Assembly (NCBI GenBank): GCA_937888925.1
Contig: CALARM010000912.1
Location: 1 to 8,350, forward strand
Origin: an uncultured Synergistia bacterium
GTDB lineage: Bacteria; Eremiobacterota; SpSt-956; JAKJGF01
DNA: 8,350 nucleotides
Reading direction: 5' to 3'
The notes under the pieces were generated by a model. That model was given only the letters and a program-made list of their open reading frames with translations, made no database searches and was not told the origin of the DNA. Positions within the stretch are counted from its first letter, which is position 1; every line of letters begins with the position of its first letter. This document shows, piece after piece, positions 1 to 8,157 of this stretch. The position numbers were made by a program, and so were the translations under genes.

Positions 1-167
1 TTTGTCTTGAATTTTCTCGGCCATTTCAATGGCTTGTTCAAAATTTCCCTGTTTTGCCAGTTCAGTGGAGATAGATTGTAAGGCTTTTGATTTATCCCAT
101 TTGTCTTGAATTTTCTCGGCCATTTCAATGGCTTGTTCAAAATTTCCCTGTTTTACCAGTTCAGTGG
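1..167 (-). repeat. Near-identical 99-bp tandem coding repeat (33-residue TPR-like unit)
   Basis: Bases 1-68 match 100-167 with a single mismatch (56 g versus 155 a), a period of 99 bp or 33 residues. The first copy is cut by the window edge. The shared peptide is KQGNFEQAIEMAEKIQDK. More units probably lie to the left. The next unit inward (KQGKVEDAIEILEKI) is clearly diverged at DNA level, so duplication at the C-terminal end is recent. Confidence 0.9.
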
Positions 168-3100
168 CTATTTTCTCAATACATAAACCTACATTTTTTT
201 CCCATTTAATTTTTTCTAATATCTCTATAGCATCTTCCACTTTTCCTTGTTTTACCAATACGCTAGCCTTAAAGAAATACCCAATATTTGATGGTAACAT
301 TTCTTCTTTAATCATCTTTTCAGTAATAAGCACTGTTTTTTTGCTAACTACCTCTAATAATGCCATATTGCCCTGTTTTGCCAATGCTTTATTTACAATG
401 TCTAAAAAACTTAATTTTACAAAATCATCCTCTCTTTCTTCTATATTTTCTATAATTTCATTGACAAGAGTCTCTGAAACCTTCATTTGAGTTGCTTCTG
501 TAATCATATTTTCAAAATTATCAAAATTCCCATCAAAATTATACAATATTGATTTCCAAATAATCTTACTTGCCAATATGATATTACTTTTTATTGATAA
601 CGTACCAGCTATAGCCATAATGCCGTAAATGCTTTTTAAGCTTAATTTCCCATATTTAAGTTTATCTGAGGAAAATAGAGTTTTTCGTAATAATTTATCT
701 ACTAGAGGTAAAGAAACAAATTTTACTATTGGTTCTAATATTTCTATATATTCCATTGGAACAACATTTGAGATACATGTTTCTACTATCGATATGATTT
801 TTTCTGCAACTTCATTAACTTCATTTACTATTAAAAAGTTTTTTTGTTTTATCAGTTTCTCAAGTATATACCTTAGAGCAAGTATCTTCATAGTTTTATC
901 CTTGATTTTCTCAGATATATCCTCTATTTTTAATAATTCTGTGATTCCAAATGTAGTTGCCATTTCATCTAAGTCAAGCATTTTATATAAGTCAATGTTT
1001 ATTTCATCTACATCTTTAAAGAAAAATCTATAATCAAAACTTATTTCTTTGACACTAAATATGGCTTTTTGCATAACATCATTTGCAGTCGTTGTGTTCC
1101 CTTGATTAAATAATTCAGCGGTTAAAATTATTAAAGCTTTTAATTTTATCACATCATTCTCAATTTTCTCTGAAGTATCTATGGCTTGTTTCAATTTCCC
1201 TTCTTTTGCTAATTTAATTATTATATCTATTTCCTCCTCCAATTCTCCGTATATATATACCCTTTTTATTATTTCATTTACTTTTTCTATTTTTTTTTGC
1301 TTTAATAATTCAACCCCTATTACTAAAAGGGCTTTTTCAAAACTAATATTTATTCTTTTCTCTGCAGTTGCAGCTGCTATAGCCTTATCCATAAATTTAT
1401 TTGAGGTTATTATTTTACCTTGATTCTCCAACTCAGTTCCTATAATTGCAAAGGTTATTGCTTTATATGAATTATCTTCAAATTCTTCGGCAATATTTAT
1501 ACACTCTTCTATCTCAGATTGTTGTAATAATTTTTTAAATATACAAACTAATACCTCTTTTCTCTCACTTAAATACTTGGTAATATTTAGTATTAGAGCT
1601 ATATATTCTTTATCTTTAAGTTCATTATTATAGAGATTGCTTAATAATTGATCTAGTAAATTAGTAACAGTCCAAGTCAATTCTTTGAATCTCGATAGCA
1701 AAATGTCTACACCTAGACCTATTTTCTTTATCTCCAGCATAATTTTAAACATATAACTAAATGGAATAAACTCGCCCCAGTTCAGTAAACTTGTATCCCT
1801 TGTAACATGCTTATCCAGATGATTAAGTATCCTTTCAGTTAATTCCCTCTTATCGCTCCTATCTTTATTCTCCCCAAACAAAGTACGAACCAGCACAGAT
1901 GTATAAAGAATAAACTGATCTCTCCCGGTAAAAAAATCTATCATCTTCAGGGCCTTTTCAATATTCTCCCTTCCTCCTTCTCCAGCAAGTCTTACTATTT
2001 CCTGAACACTGTTACTGACCTCTAAATGAAGTTTACCTGCCTTTATCCCCAGTTCTATCAGTTTATCCCTATCACCCTCTGCCATCTTTATTGCATTCCT
2101 TATTACTTCAAAAGAAGGCTGATACTGGCCTGTAATCTTTATCTGCTGTTTTCTATATCCCTCATCTTCCACAATGTCATAACACTCTTTCCTTAAAATA
2201 TTCGATTTACTGTGTTCGTAAAGATGAAATAAATGAAAGGAATAGAATTTCATCGGATAGGAAAGGATACTTTCACCATAAACCTCGTATTCTCTCCACC
2301 TCCGGCAGAATTTAACTATCAAATCCTCTGCCTCTATGTAATAATCCTGTTTTTCCTTATAAACATATTCCCTGAAACTTTCATGGAATAACTGGTATCG
2401 TTTTTTACCTGACAGTTCATTAACTTCAAGAACTTCCTGCAGGGAATAAAGAACCTCTTCCATATCTCCTGTAGAAAACCCTGAGATTAATTCAATAAGT
2501 TTCTGTAAAAGGTAATCCTCTGCCGAGGCGAGGATATATATACACTTCAGGATTTGGCTTCCGTTCTTTAAACCGTTAAGTCTCTTTAATATATCATTAT
2601 AAAAATCACTTATCTTTGAAGGCAGTTTATCTTCCAGGTTATTAAGATTGATTTCTCTATTTTCAAATGCCATACAGAGAAGTTTCATATAAAGAGGATT
2701 CCCGGCTGATTTCTTCTCTATAATATCAATATGACTATCTTCAAGGTTATACTTACTTACCACTTCATAGAGAATGGCTCTTATGTCTTCTCTCTTTAAT
2801 CCCGTTATCTCCGTTTTCTCTTTATATTCAACATGAATCGGGTTATATAAACTGTCTATATCCGAGGTAAATCTTGTAGAATATATTATGGCTATATTAT
2901 TATATGTTTCTGTTATAAGGTAATCTATAAGCCTGTCTTCTTTTCCTTCATCGATGCCGTCTATGAGAAGAATTATTTTACTTCCGAATTTTTCTGAGAT
3001 AATATTTAATCTCTTATGAAGATTTTCCTTCATTTCTTCATTTGTGTTTCCTTCAGGTATTCCTGTAGAATAAAGATCTTCAAGCTTTTTTGATAGATAG

Positions 3101-4290
3101 GTAAGGAAAGTGTAAGGTTTTGAATGAACTGTTCCTCTTCTGATAAAATATTCGATAAAATGAATGTCTTCGTAAAGACGTGCCTCAGGCACGTCTTTAC
3201 AGGGATCATAAAATTTACTTGATACTTCCTTAAACACCTGCGCAATAAGGGCGGATTTTCCTATGCCCGGCTCTCCTTTAATAAAAAGAAACCCTTTATT
3301 TGCCTTCTTTATAAAATCTTTTATCTTTTTCTTTTCTTCTCTTCTGCCTTTAAATACCTCCGTAAGTTCAAAAATACGCTGGCGGAATTCATCTGTTGTC
3401 TTTTCCTTCCATTCCTTCATTTTAATTATCTGAATAAATTCTTCATAAAGCTTTTTATCTTCAAAGTGCAGTGCATTCGGATAATGAAGGTAACTTACTT
3501 TTTTTTCTTTCTTTGCATCATTAAAAAATACATAATCTATAAAGTGTAGCCTGTCTTTAGAAACTTCCCAGTAAACCATTACAGGGAAAAGATCAAGAGA
3601 TACCCCTCCCTCCGTAATAAGGTGAGGTCTGTTTTCCCTGTTTTCTATTCTGGTACTATTAAGCCATCCGGAATTAAGCATCCTTTCGAGCTTTGGAGTG
3701 AATTCTTTAATATCTTTTTCGCAATCTTCATCCAGTGGAGTTGCACCGTGGGCATATTTGTTTCTGAAGGTTATTACCGGTTTTGCAAGTTCTTCATCCC
3801 ATGAAAAGAAATAATTGTAAAAATCTTCAAACATAAGAGGCGCAGAATATTTATAATTATTTTTAAAGAGGTATTCTTTAATCAATTTTGTTTTATCTTT
3901 TTCTTTGATAGCTTTATTGAAAACATAAATTTCCTTTACCTTACCATAACACAATTCAAGTTTCTCTCTCTGTTCTTTCTTTAACATTAAATAAAGTTCT
4001 TGAAATTGTTCTTCTGTCAGAGTCTGTGGAATTGCCATTTCAGAGAGGATTTCCCTGCTGAACATCTGCCAGTGTCCTAAGGCAGGTACTCTTAACCCTT
4101 CTGCAAGCAGACCTTTAATATTATCGGACAGATTTTTCAGAGTAAAATAACTTCCTATGATAAAAGCAGTATGAGTTTTTATTACTGTTTCAAATAAATC
4201 TATAAGCCTGTGTACCTTACGAAAGGGCTGGGTTTCTTCTTCAAAAAGTTCAACCATTTTGCTTATATGGGAATGAGACGTTTTATTCAT
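1..4290 (-). CDS. HEPN-STAND (NACHT-type) NTPase with C-terminal TPR-like repeats, 3' end outside window
   Basis: The frame is open from the ATG at 4290 to the left edge: 1430 codons, no stop. Residues ~1-215 are helical, with LRVPALGHW and then FRNKYAHGA; R176-N-K-Y-A-H181 is the R-x4-H motif of HEPN domains, many of which are RNases. A strand-rich module follows (~215-285, VSLDLFPVMVYW then VSYLHY). The NTPase core has Walker A GEPGIGKS at 339-346, Walker B IILLIDGIDE at 439-448, a sensor-like Arg473 in STR, the STAND GNPLY motif at 530-534 and FHESFREYV near 635-643 in the winged-helix region. From ~730 onward the protein is helical repeats, increasingly regular towards the edge as 33-residue TPR-like units (KQGNFEQAIEMAEKI). 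By family analogy the tail senses a trigger, the NTPase oligomerises and the HEPN domain acts as effector; none of this is proven here. A palindrome encodes residues 364-374. The part beyond ~870 is more AT-rich. Confidence 0.9.
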   Translation of the reverse strand, partial: MNKTSHSHISKMVELFEEETQPFRKVHRLIDLFETVIKTHTAFIIGSYFTLKNLSDNIKGLLAEGLRVPALGHWQMFSREILSEMAIPQTLTEEQFQELYLMLKKEQREKLELCYGKVKEIYVFNKAIKEKDKTKLIKEYLFKNNYKYSAPLMFEDFYNYFFSWDEELAKPVITFRNKYAHGATPLDEDCEKDIKEFTPKLERMLNSGWLNSTRIENRENRPHLITEGGVSLDLFPVMVYWEVSKDRLHFIDYVFFNDAKKEKKVSYLHYPNALHFEDKKLYEEFIQIIKMKEWKEKTTDEFRQRIFELTEVFKGRREEKKKIKDFIKKANKGFLFIKGEPGIGKSALIAQVFKEVSSKFYDPCKDVPEARLYEDIHFIEYFIRRGTVHSKPYTFLTYLSKKLEDLYSTGIPEGNTNEEMKENLHKRLNIISEKFGSKIILLIDGIDEGKEDRLIDYLITETYNNIAIIYSTRFTSDIDSLYNPIHVEYKEKTEITGLKREDIRAILYEVVSKYNLEDSHIDIIEKKSAGNPLYMKLLCMAFENREINLNNLEDKLPSKISDFYNDILKRLNGLKNGSQILKCIYILASAEDYLLQKLIELISGFSTGDMEEVLYSLQEVLEVNELSGKKRYQLFHESFREYVYKEKQDYYIEAEDLIVKFCRRWREYEVYGESILSYPMKFYSFHLFHLYEHSKSNILRKECYDIVEDEGYRKQQIKITGQYQPSFEVIRNAIKMAEGDRDKLIELGIKAGKLHLEVSNSVQEIVRLAGEGGRENIEKALKMIDFFTGRDQFILYTSVLVRTLFGENKDRSDKRELTERILNHLDKHVTRDTSLLNWGEFIPFSYMFKIMLEIKKIGLGVDILLSRFKELTWTVTNLLDQLLSNLYNNELKDKEYIALILNITKYLSERKEVLVCIFKKLLQQSEIEECINIAEEFEDNSYKAITFAIIGTELENQGKIITSNKFMDKAIAAATAEKRINISFEKALLVIGVELLKQKKIEKVNEIIKRVYIYGELEEEIDIIIKLAKEGKLKQAIDTSEKIENDVIKLKALIILTAELFNQGNTTTANDVMQKAIFSVKEISFDYRFFFKDVDEINIDLYKMLDLDEMATTFGITELLKIEDISEKIKDKTMKILALRYILEKLIKQKNFLIVNEVNEVAEKIISIVETCISNVVPMEYIEILEPIVKFVSLPLVDKLLRKTLFSSDKLKYGKLSLKSIYGIMAIAGTLSIKSNIILASKIIWKSILYNFDGNFDNFENMITEATQMKVSETLVNEIIENIEEREDDFVKLSFLDIVNKALAKQGNMALLEVVSKKTVLITEKMIKEEMLPSNIGYFFKASVLVKQGKVEDAIEILEKIKWEKNVGLCIEKIATELVKQGNFEQAIEMAEKIQDKWDKSKALQSISTELAKQGNFEQAIEMAEKIQDK
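3172..3200. repeat. 29-bp palindrome inside the STAND NTPase gene
   Basis: Two perfect 14-base arms, GTAAAGACGTGCCT and its reverse complement, surround a single C at 3186. It encodes residues 364-374 (CKDVPEARLYE), which fall in the loop between the P-loop helix and the next strand (IHFIEYF), a place that tolerates insertions. No second copy is in the window. Its form resembles dispersed palindromic elements (REP-like, or the in-frame palindromic elements known in Rickettsia genes), which I infer rather than recognise. Confidence 0.8.
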
Positions 4291-4396
4291 AAGTCACCTT
4301 CCTTATATGAAATATCAGCACAATTAACCTTACAAAGGAAACTATCAAAGAAAGCAAATGATATGACTTTTTATTAATCTGTAATTATGAGCTATG
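4291..4396 (-). other. 106-bp spacer between phosphotransferase and STAND NTPase genes
   Basis: This AT-rich spacer contains no hairpin-plus-T-run terminator in the direction of transcription and no clear ORF. Its last bases carry the Shine-Dalgarno of the NTPase gene. A promoter is not evident; co-transcription of the two genes is the likely arrangement. Confidence 0.5.
4294..4304 (-). promoter_or_regulatory. Shine-Dalgarno site of the STAND NTPase gene
   Basis: AAGGAAGGTGA lies 3 bases before the ATG at 4290-4288, with AAGG cores at two spacings. It favours this ATG over the next in-frame ATG (codon 12), which has no comparable site. Confidence 0.8.
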
Positions 4397-7300
4397 TTAA
4401 CACATTTTTATCTTACTTATATATTCGCACAGCACTGAAGCTGTAAGGAATAAGAACTGATTCTGTCTTTCTGTCTGATGCTTATAATATTTTAAAACAG
4501 ATAAAGCAGTACAGAAAACACCTGCCAGATATTCATCAAACAGTTCTTCTTCCGTTGCTGCACCCGGATCATATACATAACTTCCCGCATATTTGCGGAG
4601 TTCCATAATTACTTCGCAGGCTTTTTTTAATTCTTTATTTATCTTTCTCGGGAGAGGTTTTGTTCTGCCAGCCGTATTTTCCATCAGAGTTTCTTCGAAT
4701 TCTATATAATCTTTCAGTTCGATATCAAAACCAGAAAGTATCCAGTTTCTTATATAGACTTCCAGGAATATGAGGTCAAATACACTGTGCCCTTTTCTTG
4801 TTTTCCCGAAGTCTATAATCCATGGCATTTTCCTGTTATCAATCAACAGATTCAATACATGAAGATCTCCATGTATTACAGACATTTTGCCACTTATTAC
4901 TTTATCCAGTATAGAATTGTATTTTAACAGTGGGTTAGAAAATTCTTTTTTATAGAAAGGAAATACTATCTTTTCATTCTTCGAAATCCCTTCAGACATG
5001 TCAGGGAAAGCATTTTTTACGGCTTCTTCAATTTGTTTATGACGATTTCCTGTTACTATTCCTTTTATGCTTACACTTTCATTTAATTGAAATCTTTCCG
5101 AATAATTCATAGACGGGTCTGTGGTTATATTAAGTAATACCCTTTTGTCCTTATCTTCCAGTTCAAAATTACAACCATCAACTTCTTTAAGGAGAAAATC
5201 TCTGATACATACTTTTGTGCCTTCTGTAATGGAATTGTATTCCTGTGTAAGTTCTTTAAGATTCAAAATTTTGAAATCTTCTCCGTTTATATCTGTTCCA
5301 CTGACGATTTCCGAACCGGTATCAGGTTTTATATCAAGAGTCAGGGTGGCAGGGAAGAGGTAACCATATTCGGATATAAGAGTGAATTTATGGAAATTAG
5401 ACTGGCAATACCAGCCGGGGCCCAGGCTGTCGCGTAACAGTTTTTCTATAATTTCTTTTATTTCCCTGACATTATTTTTCTTGTAATAATCCTTAAAAGA
5501 ATATATTTTATCAGAACTGGAATATCCGAAACCGGCAAAGGTATAGTTTATACCTCCAAGGCCGCTTAATTCCGAATAATCGATTATCTTTGGAGTATTG
5601 GCCGGTATTTTTAATTTAACATAGGAATCGAAATTTTCTTTTTCCATCCTTACTTTCAGTGACGGCCCTATTTTTACCACCTGTAAATCATTAAGGGTAT
5701 TATCTTTATCGTAAGGGAGAACGAGGAGAACGATAGCAGAACTGTAACCTTCTCCGAATTTTTTTAATATATCAATCCTGGGATAATCCTTGTAAAGATC
5801 ACACAGGATATATCTCTGATTTTCTGAAACGGAAAAGCCGGATATTCCTATATCAAATATTACTTTTATTTTGAAAACGGTTTCTTGACCGGATGCAATA
5901 TATGCTCTGATTATATTATCGCCGGGACTGTCGAATTTAACCGAAGTTTCTGCTTTTCCGTTTTTATTGCTTATACTGTAAGGTAACATAGTCGTATTCT
6001 GTTCTTCATCAGTAAGTTCAAACTCCACCTTTATATCCGGCATTGCCCTGCCTTTACTGTCATAAACCATGACTTTTACTTTTTCCTGCTGTCCTTTAAG
6101 GACTACATGTTTTTCTTCTCCTTTTTCTATACTGCAACCCTGTGATATTTCAAAGGCAATTTCTCTTATTATTTCATCTCTTGCCATGGTTTTTATATTT
6201 TTGATGATTTCTAAAGTACAGCCTTTTTCCATCATAAGATTGAAATAATTTTTAAGTTCTTTTCTTTTTTCTTTTTCATTTTTATCCATGCAGAATCTGA
6301 AGAGGCATTCTTCAAATAAAATGGAGAGTTTTTTGTTCATGCCTTTAATATTTTTTTCAGCAATATATAAACATGCATCAAAGACCTTCGATGGATTGAC
6401 ATCAGAAAAGAGATGGAGCAATTCAAGCAGTTTGACTTTAATAAAATAATGATAATCTCCGTAAATAAGCTTCAATATACAGTTAAATTCTCTTTCTCTT
6501 GTTTTTGTAAGATCACTTACTATACGGCTGCATAAACTTTTATAATCTTTTTTTATCTTTTTCTGTATAAATCTGTTCAGGAAATTGATTGTCCCGATAA
6601 AATCTATATCTTCCAGTTCCTGAAATATTCTTATGGCTTCAATCTGTTTTTCCGCTTTATCATCTGCTGTTATTTCCGCCACTTCAAGAGCCTGTTCCTC
6701 AAAAGTCAGAAGACTACGGAATTTACTTAAAATTATGCTGTAATTTACTTCTTCCGATCCTTCTATCATTTTATAAATTTCTTCTATAATCTCATCTCTA
6801 TCAAGCAAATCTGAAATCAATCCCTTTTTTAATGCTACAAGGAGTTCTTCGAAACTATATATTCTTGCGACAGGGTGATAACCGTCTCTATCGAGTTCCA
6901 GTATAATATCAAAGACTTTTTTTCTCATTTTCCCGGAGAGATTTTTCTCTTCTGTTATTTTCCATAAACCGAGAATTAATTTTTTATGGAAGAGATAATT
7001 TTGCTTTACAATGGACTTTTTCGATATATCAAGAAGAAGATTGAAATATTCAGTTTTTTCTTCTGAAGAGAGGCTTTGTTCATATATTAACCTGCAGGTC
7101 TGCTCAACTGCCATACTTTGTTCCCAGAATGAGAAAAAATCATCTTCCAGCACTTTTCTTACAATTTGATTTACTTCATGTATCAATGGAGCTATTTCTT
7201 CTTCTATATTTAATTCCGGTTTCAAAAAAAGAAGCTCATATATGGCTTTTACCAGACTCTCTTTATATTCTATAAAACTGTATATCTCTTCAGGGCTTTT

Positions 7301-8086
7301 TTGCTGCTCACTGTAGTCACGAAGATAATTGAATAAGTCTTTTAAAATGTTAAACAGTTCTTTAATATATCTCAAATTATTTACATTGAATGATTGTTGC
7401 TCTTTTATAATATTACTTATAGAAAGGACTATAGCTGTTTTAATAAAGGTTTTATCCCACAGTGATAATATATTTTTGCACCATTTAATAACATCTTCAG
7501 GTTTTTTAAGGAAGAATTTTTCAAAAGAATAGATAAAACTTCTTAATGTCCAGAGATCAATTTGATCTCTGGATTTTTTGGAATCTATTTTGTGTAAGAA
7601 GTCTTCCAGGATTTTATTTGTGCCTTCAGGATCTGATAGATACCTGTGGCCGAGAGATGCAAGAGACCGTCTTTCAAAATGGGTGCCGTAATCAGCTTTT
7701 CCTTCTTCATTAAGGTATTTTGCCACTGCAGGAAATAAAATCAGTGAACTCATTGTAAAAGATGCTTCAAGCCATACTTCACAGAGAGGATCTTTAAAAA
7801 GTATTTTAAGTGTGCGGTATAATTTCTCCGGTAAATCTTTCAAATTAAGAAATTTATAACATCTCAGGAGTTTTGCAGACAGTATTTTATAGTATTTATT
7901 TTTTCCCGAAAGGGATATTATTTCTTCGGAGATTATATCAGATATTTTACTTTCATCGTCATTTTCTTTAATTTTTTCTGCTATTTTAGATGCAATTCTG
8001 GAAGATTTGTTTCTTTTTTTTACTTCCTCTTCAAGTGTTTCAATAATGGATGTTAAAAAAGATGAATTTTTAAGAGTTTCTACCAT
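4397..8086 (-). CDS. HEAT-like repeats / Ig-like domain / APH-kinase-fold phosphotransferase (TCAD9-like)
   Basis: Complete 1229-residue protein; ATG chosen for its strong upstream Shine-Dalgarno, TAA stop at 4399-4397. Residues ~1-655 are all-helical and read as degenerate HEAT/ARM-like repeats. Residues ~665-745 match a bacterial Ig-like (Big_1/invasin type) domain, with YDSKGRAMPDIKVEF and later NKNGKAETSV. Residues ~748-1229 form an aminoglycoside-phosphotransferase/kinase-like fold: a glycine-loop-like EGYSSAIVLLV near 779, the probable ATP-binding Lys805 in VVKIGP, a likely paired Glu (815 or 817), the catalytic loop HGDLHVLN at 1072-1079 (Asp1074, Asn1079) and the metal-binding IDFG with Asp1092. 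A beta-rich segment at ~905-1025 is inserted between the lobes. All key residues are present, so I predict an active kinase or nucleotidyl-type enzyme; the substrate is unknown. From memory this matches ternary-complex-associated domain 9 of STAND conflict systems. No signal peptide or membrane segment is seen, so it is probably cytoplasmic. It lies between the FGE-like and STAND genes on the same strand. Confidence 0.85.
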   Translation of the reverse strand: MVETLKNSSFLTSIIETLEEEVKKRNKSSRIASKIAEKIKENDDESKISDIISEEIISLSGKNKYYKILSAKLLRCYKFLNLKDLPEKLYRTLKILFKDPLCEVWLEASFTMSSLILFPAVAKYLNEEGKADYGTHFERRSLASLGHRYLSDPEGTNKILEDFLHKIDSKKSRDQIDLWTLRSFIYSFEKFFLKKPEDVIKWCKNILSLWDKTFIKTAIVLSISNIIKEQQSFNVNNLRYIKELFNILKDLFNYLRDYSEQQKSPEEIYSFIEYKESLVKAIYELLFLKPELNIEEEIAPLIHEVNQIVRKVLEDDFFSFWEQSMAVEQTCRLIYEQSLSSEEKTEYFNLLLDISKKSIVKQNYLFHKKLILGLWKITEEKNLSGKMRKKVFDIILELDRDGYHPVARIYSFEELLVALKKGLISDLLDRDEIIEEIYKMIEGSEEVNYSIILSKFRSLLTFEEQALEVAEITADDKAEKQIEAIRIFQELEDIDFIGTINFLNRFIQKKIKKDYKSLCSRIVSDLTKTREREFNCILKLIYGDYHYFIKVKLLELLHLFSDVNPSKVFDACLYIAEKNIKGMNKKLSILFEECLFRFCMDKNEKEKRKELKNYFNLMMEKGCTLEIIKNIKTMARDEIIREIAFEISQGCSIEKGEEKHVVLKGQQEKVKVMVYDSKGRAMPDIKVEFELTDEEQNTTMLPYSISNKNGKAETSVKFDSPGDNIIRAYIASGQETVFKIKVIFDIGISGFSVSENQRYILCDLYKDYPRIDILKKFGEGYSSAIVLLVLPYDKDNTLNDLQVVKIGPSLKVRMEKENFDSYVKLKIPANTPKIIDYSELSGLGGINYTFAGFGYSSSDKIYSFKDYYKKNNVREIKEIIEKLLRDSLGPGWYCQSNFHKFTLISEYGYLFPATLTLDIKPDTGSEIVSGTDINGEDFKILNLKELTQEYNSITEGTKVCIRDFLLKEVDGCNFELEDKDKRVLLNITTDPSMNYSERFQLNESVSIKGIVTGNRHKQIEEAVKNAFPDMSEGISKNEKIVFPFYKKEFSNPLLKYNSILDKVISGKMSVIHGDLHVLNLLIDNRKMPWIIDFGKTRKGHSVFDLIFLEVYIRNWILSGFDIELKDYIEFEETLMENTAGRTKPLPRKINKELKKACEVIMELRKYAGSYVYDPGAATEEELFDEYLAGVFCTALSVLKYYKHQTERQNQFLFLTASVLCEYISKIKMC
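7549..7573. repeat. 25-bp palindrome inside the phosphotransferase gene, followed by T6 on the plus strand
   Basis: Arms of 12 bases (TCCAGAGATCAA and its exact reverse complement) flank a single central T at 7561. Six T follow at 7574-7579 on the plus strand, so plus-strand RNA would form a hairpin plus U-run resembling an intrinsic terminator, antisense to the gene. In the sense RNA the A-run precedes the hairpin, so it would not terminate the operon mRNA. It codes for residues ~172-180 of the HEAT-like region without disturbing the frame. Confidence 0.7.
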
Positions 8087-8157
8087 TTATAATTACCTCC
8101 CTGTAACGTTATATTTTCCTAAAAATTCTCGTTTCTTATTTACATTCCTTCTTACTT
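8087..8157 (-). other. 71-bp spacer between FGE-like and phosphotransferase genes
   Basis: This AT-rich spacer shows no stable hairpin followed by T residues and no convincing -35/-10 pair. It holds the ribosome binding site of the next gene. The simplest reading is read-through transcription from the FGE-like gene, though a weak internal promoter cannot be excluded in such AT-rich sequence. Confidence 0.5.
8095..8102 (-). promoter_or_regulatory. Shine-Dalgarno site of the HEAT-Ig-phosphotransferase gene
   Basis: On the minus strand AGGGAGGT stands 8 bases before the ATG at 8086-8084. This near-ideal match and spacing fixes the start codon and points to efficient translation. Confidence 0.85.

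Noticed and set aside
1..167. Regular repeats at the left edge considered as a CRISPR array.
   Set aside because: The period is 99 bp, stays in frame and encodes a TPR-like 33-residue unit; there are no short repeats with unique spacers.
128..1423. Plus-strand ORFs at 128-490, 629-1033 and 1181-1423.
   Set aside because: They are antisense shadows of the STAND gene; their Phe/Ser/Ile-rich peptides are the complement of Lys/Glu/Asn-rich codons and have no ribosome binding site context.
3030..3245. Minus-strand 71-codon ORF overlapping the NTPase core.
   Set aside because: It is out of frame with a long ORF that carries Walker A, Walker B and other conserved motifs, so it is a shadow; I found no frameshift in the long frame here.
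3622..3804. Plus-strand 60-codon ORF.
   Set aside because: It is antisense to the HEPN-coding region and has no independent support.
5262..5275. 14-bp palindrome TTCAAAATTTTGAA.
   Set aside because: It is AT-rich with 7-base arms, which is expected about by chance in a window of this length and composition.
5121..7532. Plus-strand ORFs at 5121-5363 and 7329-7532.
   Set aside because: Both lie antisense to the 1229-residue protein, whose domains are recognisable across these positions.
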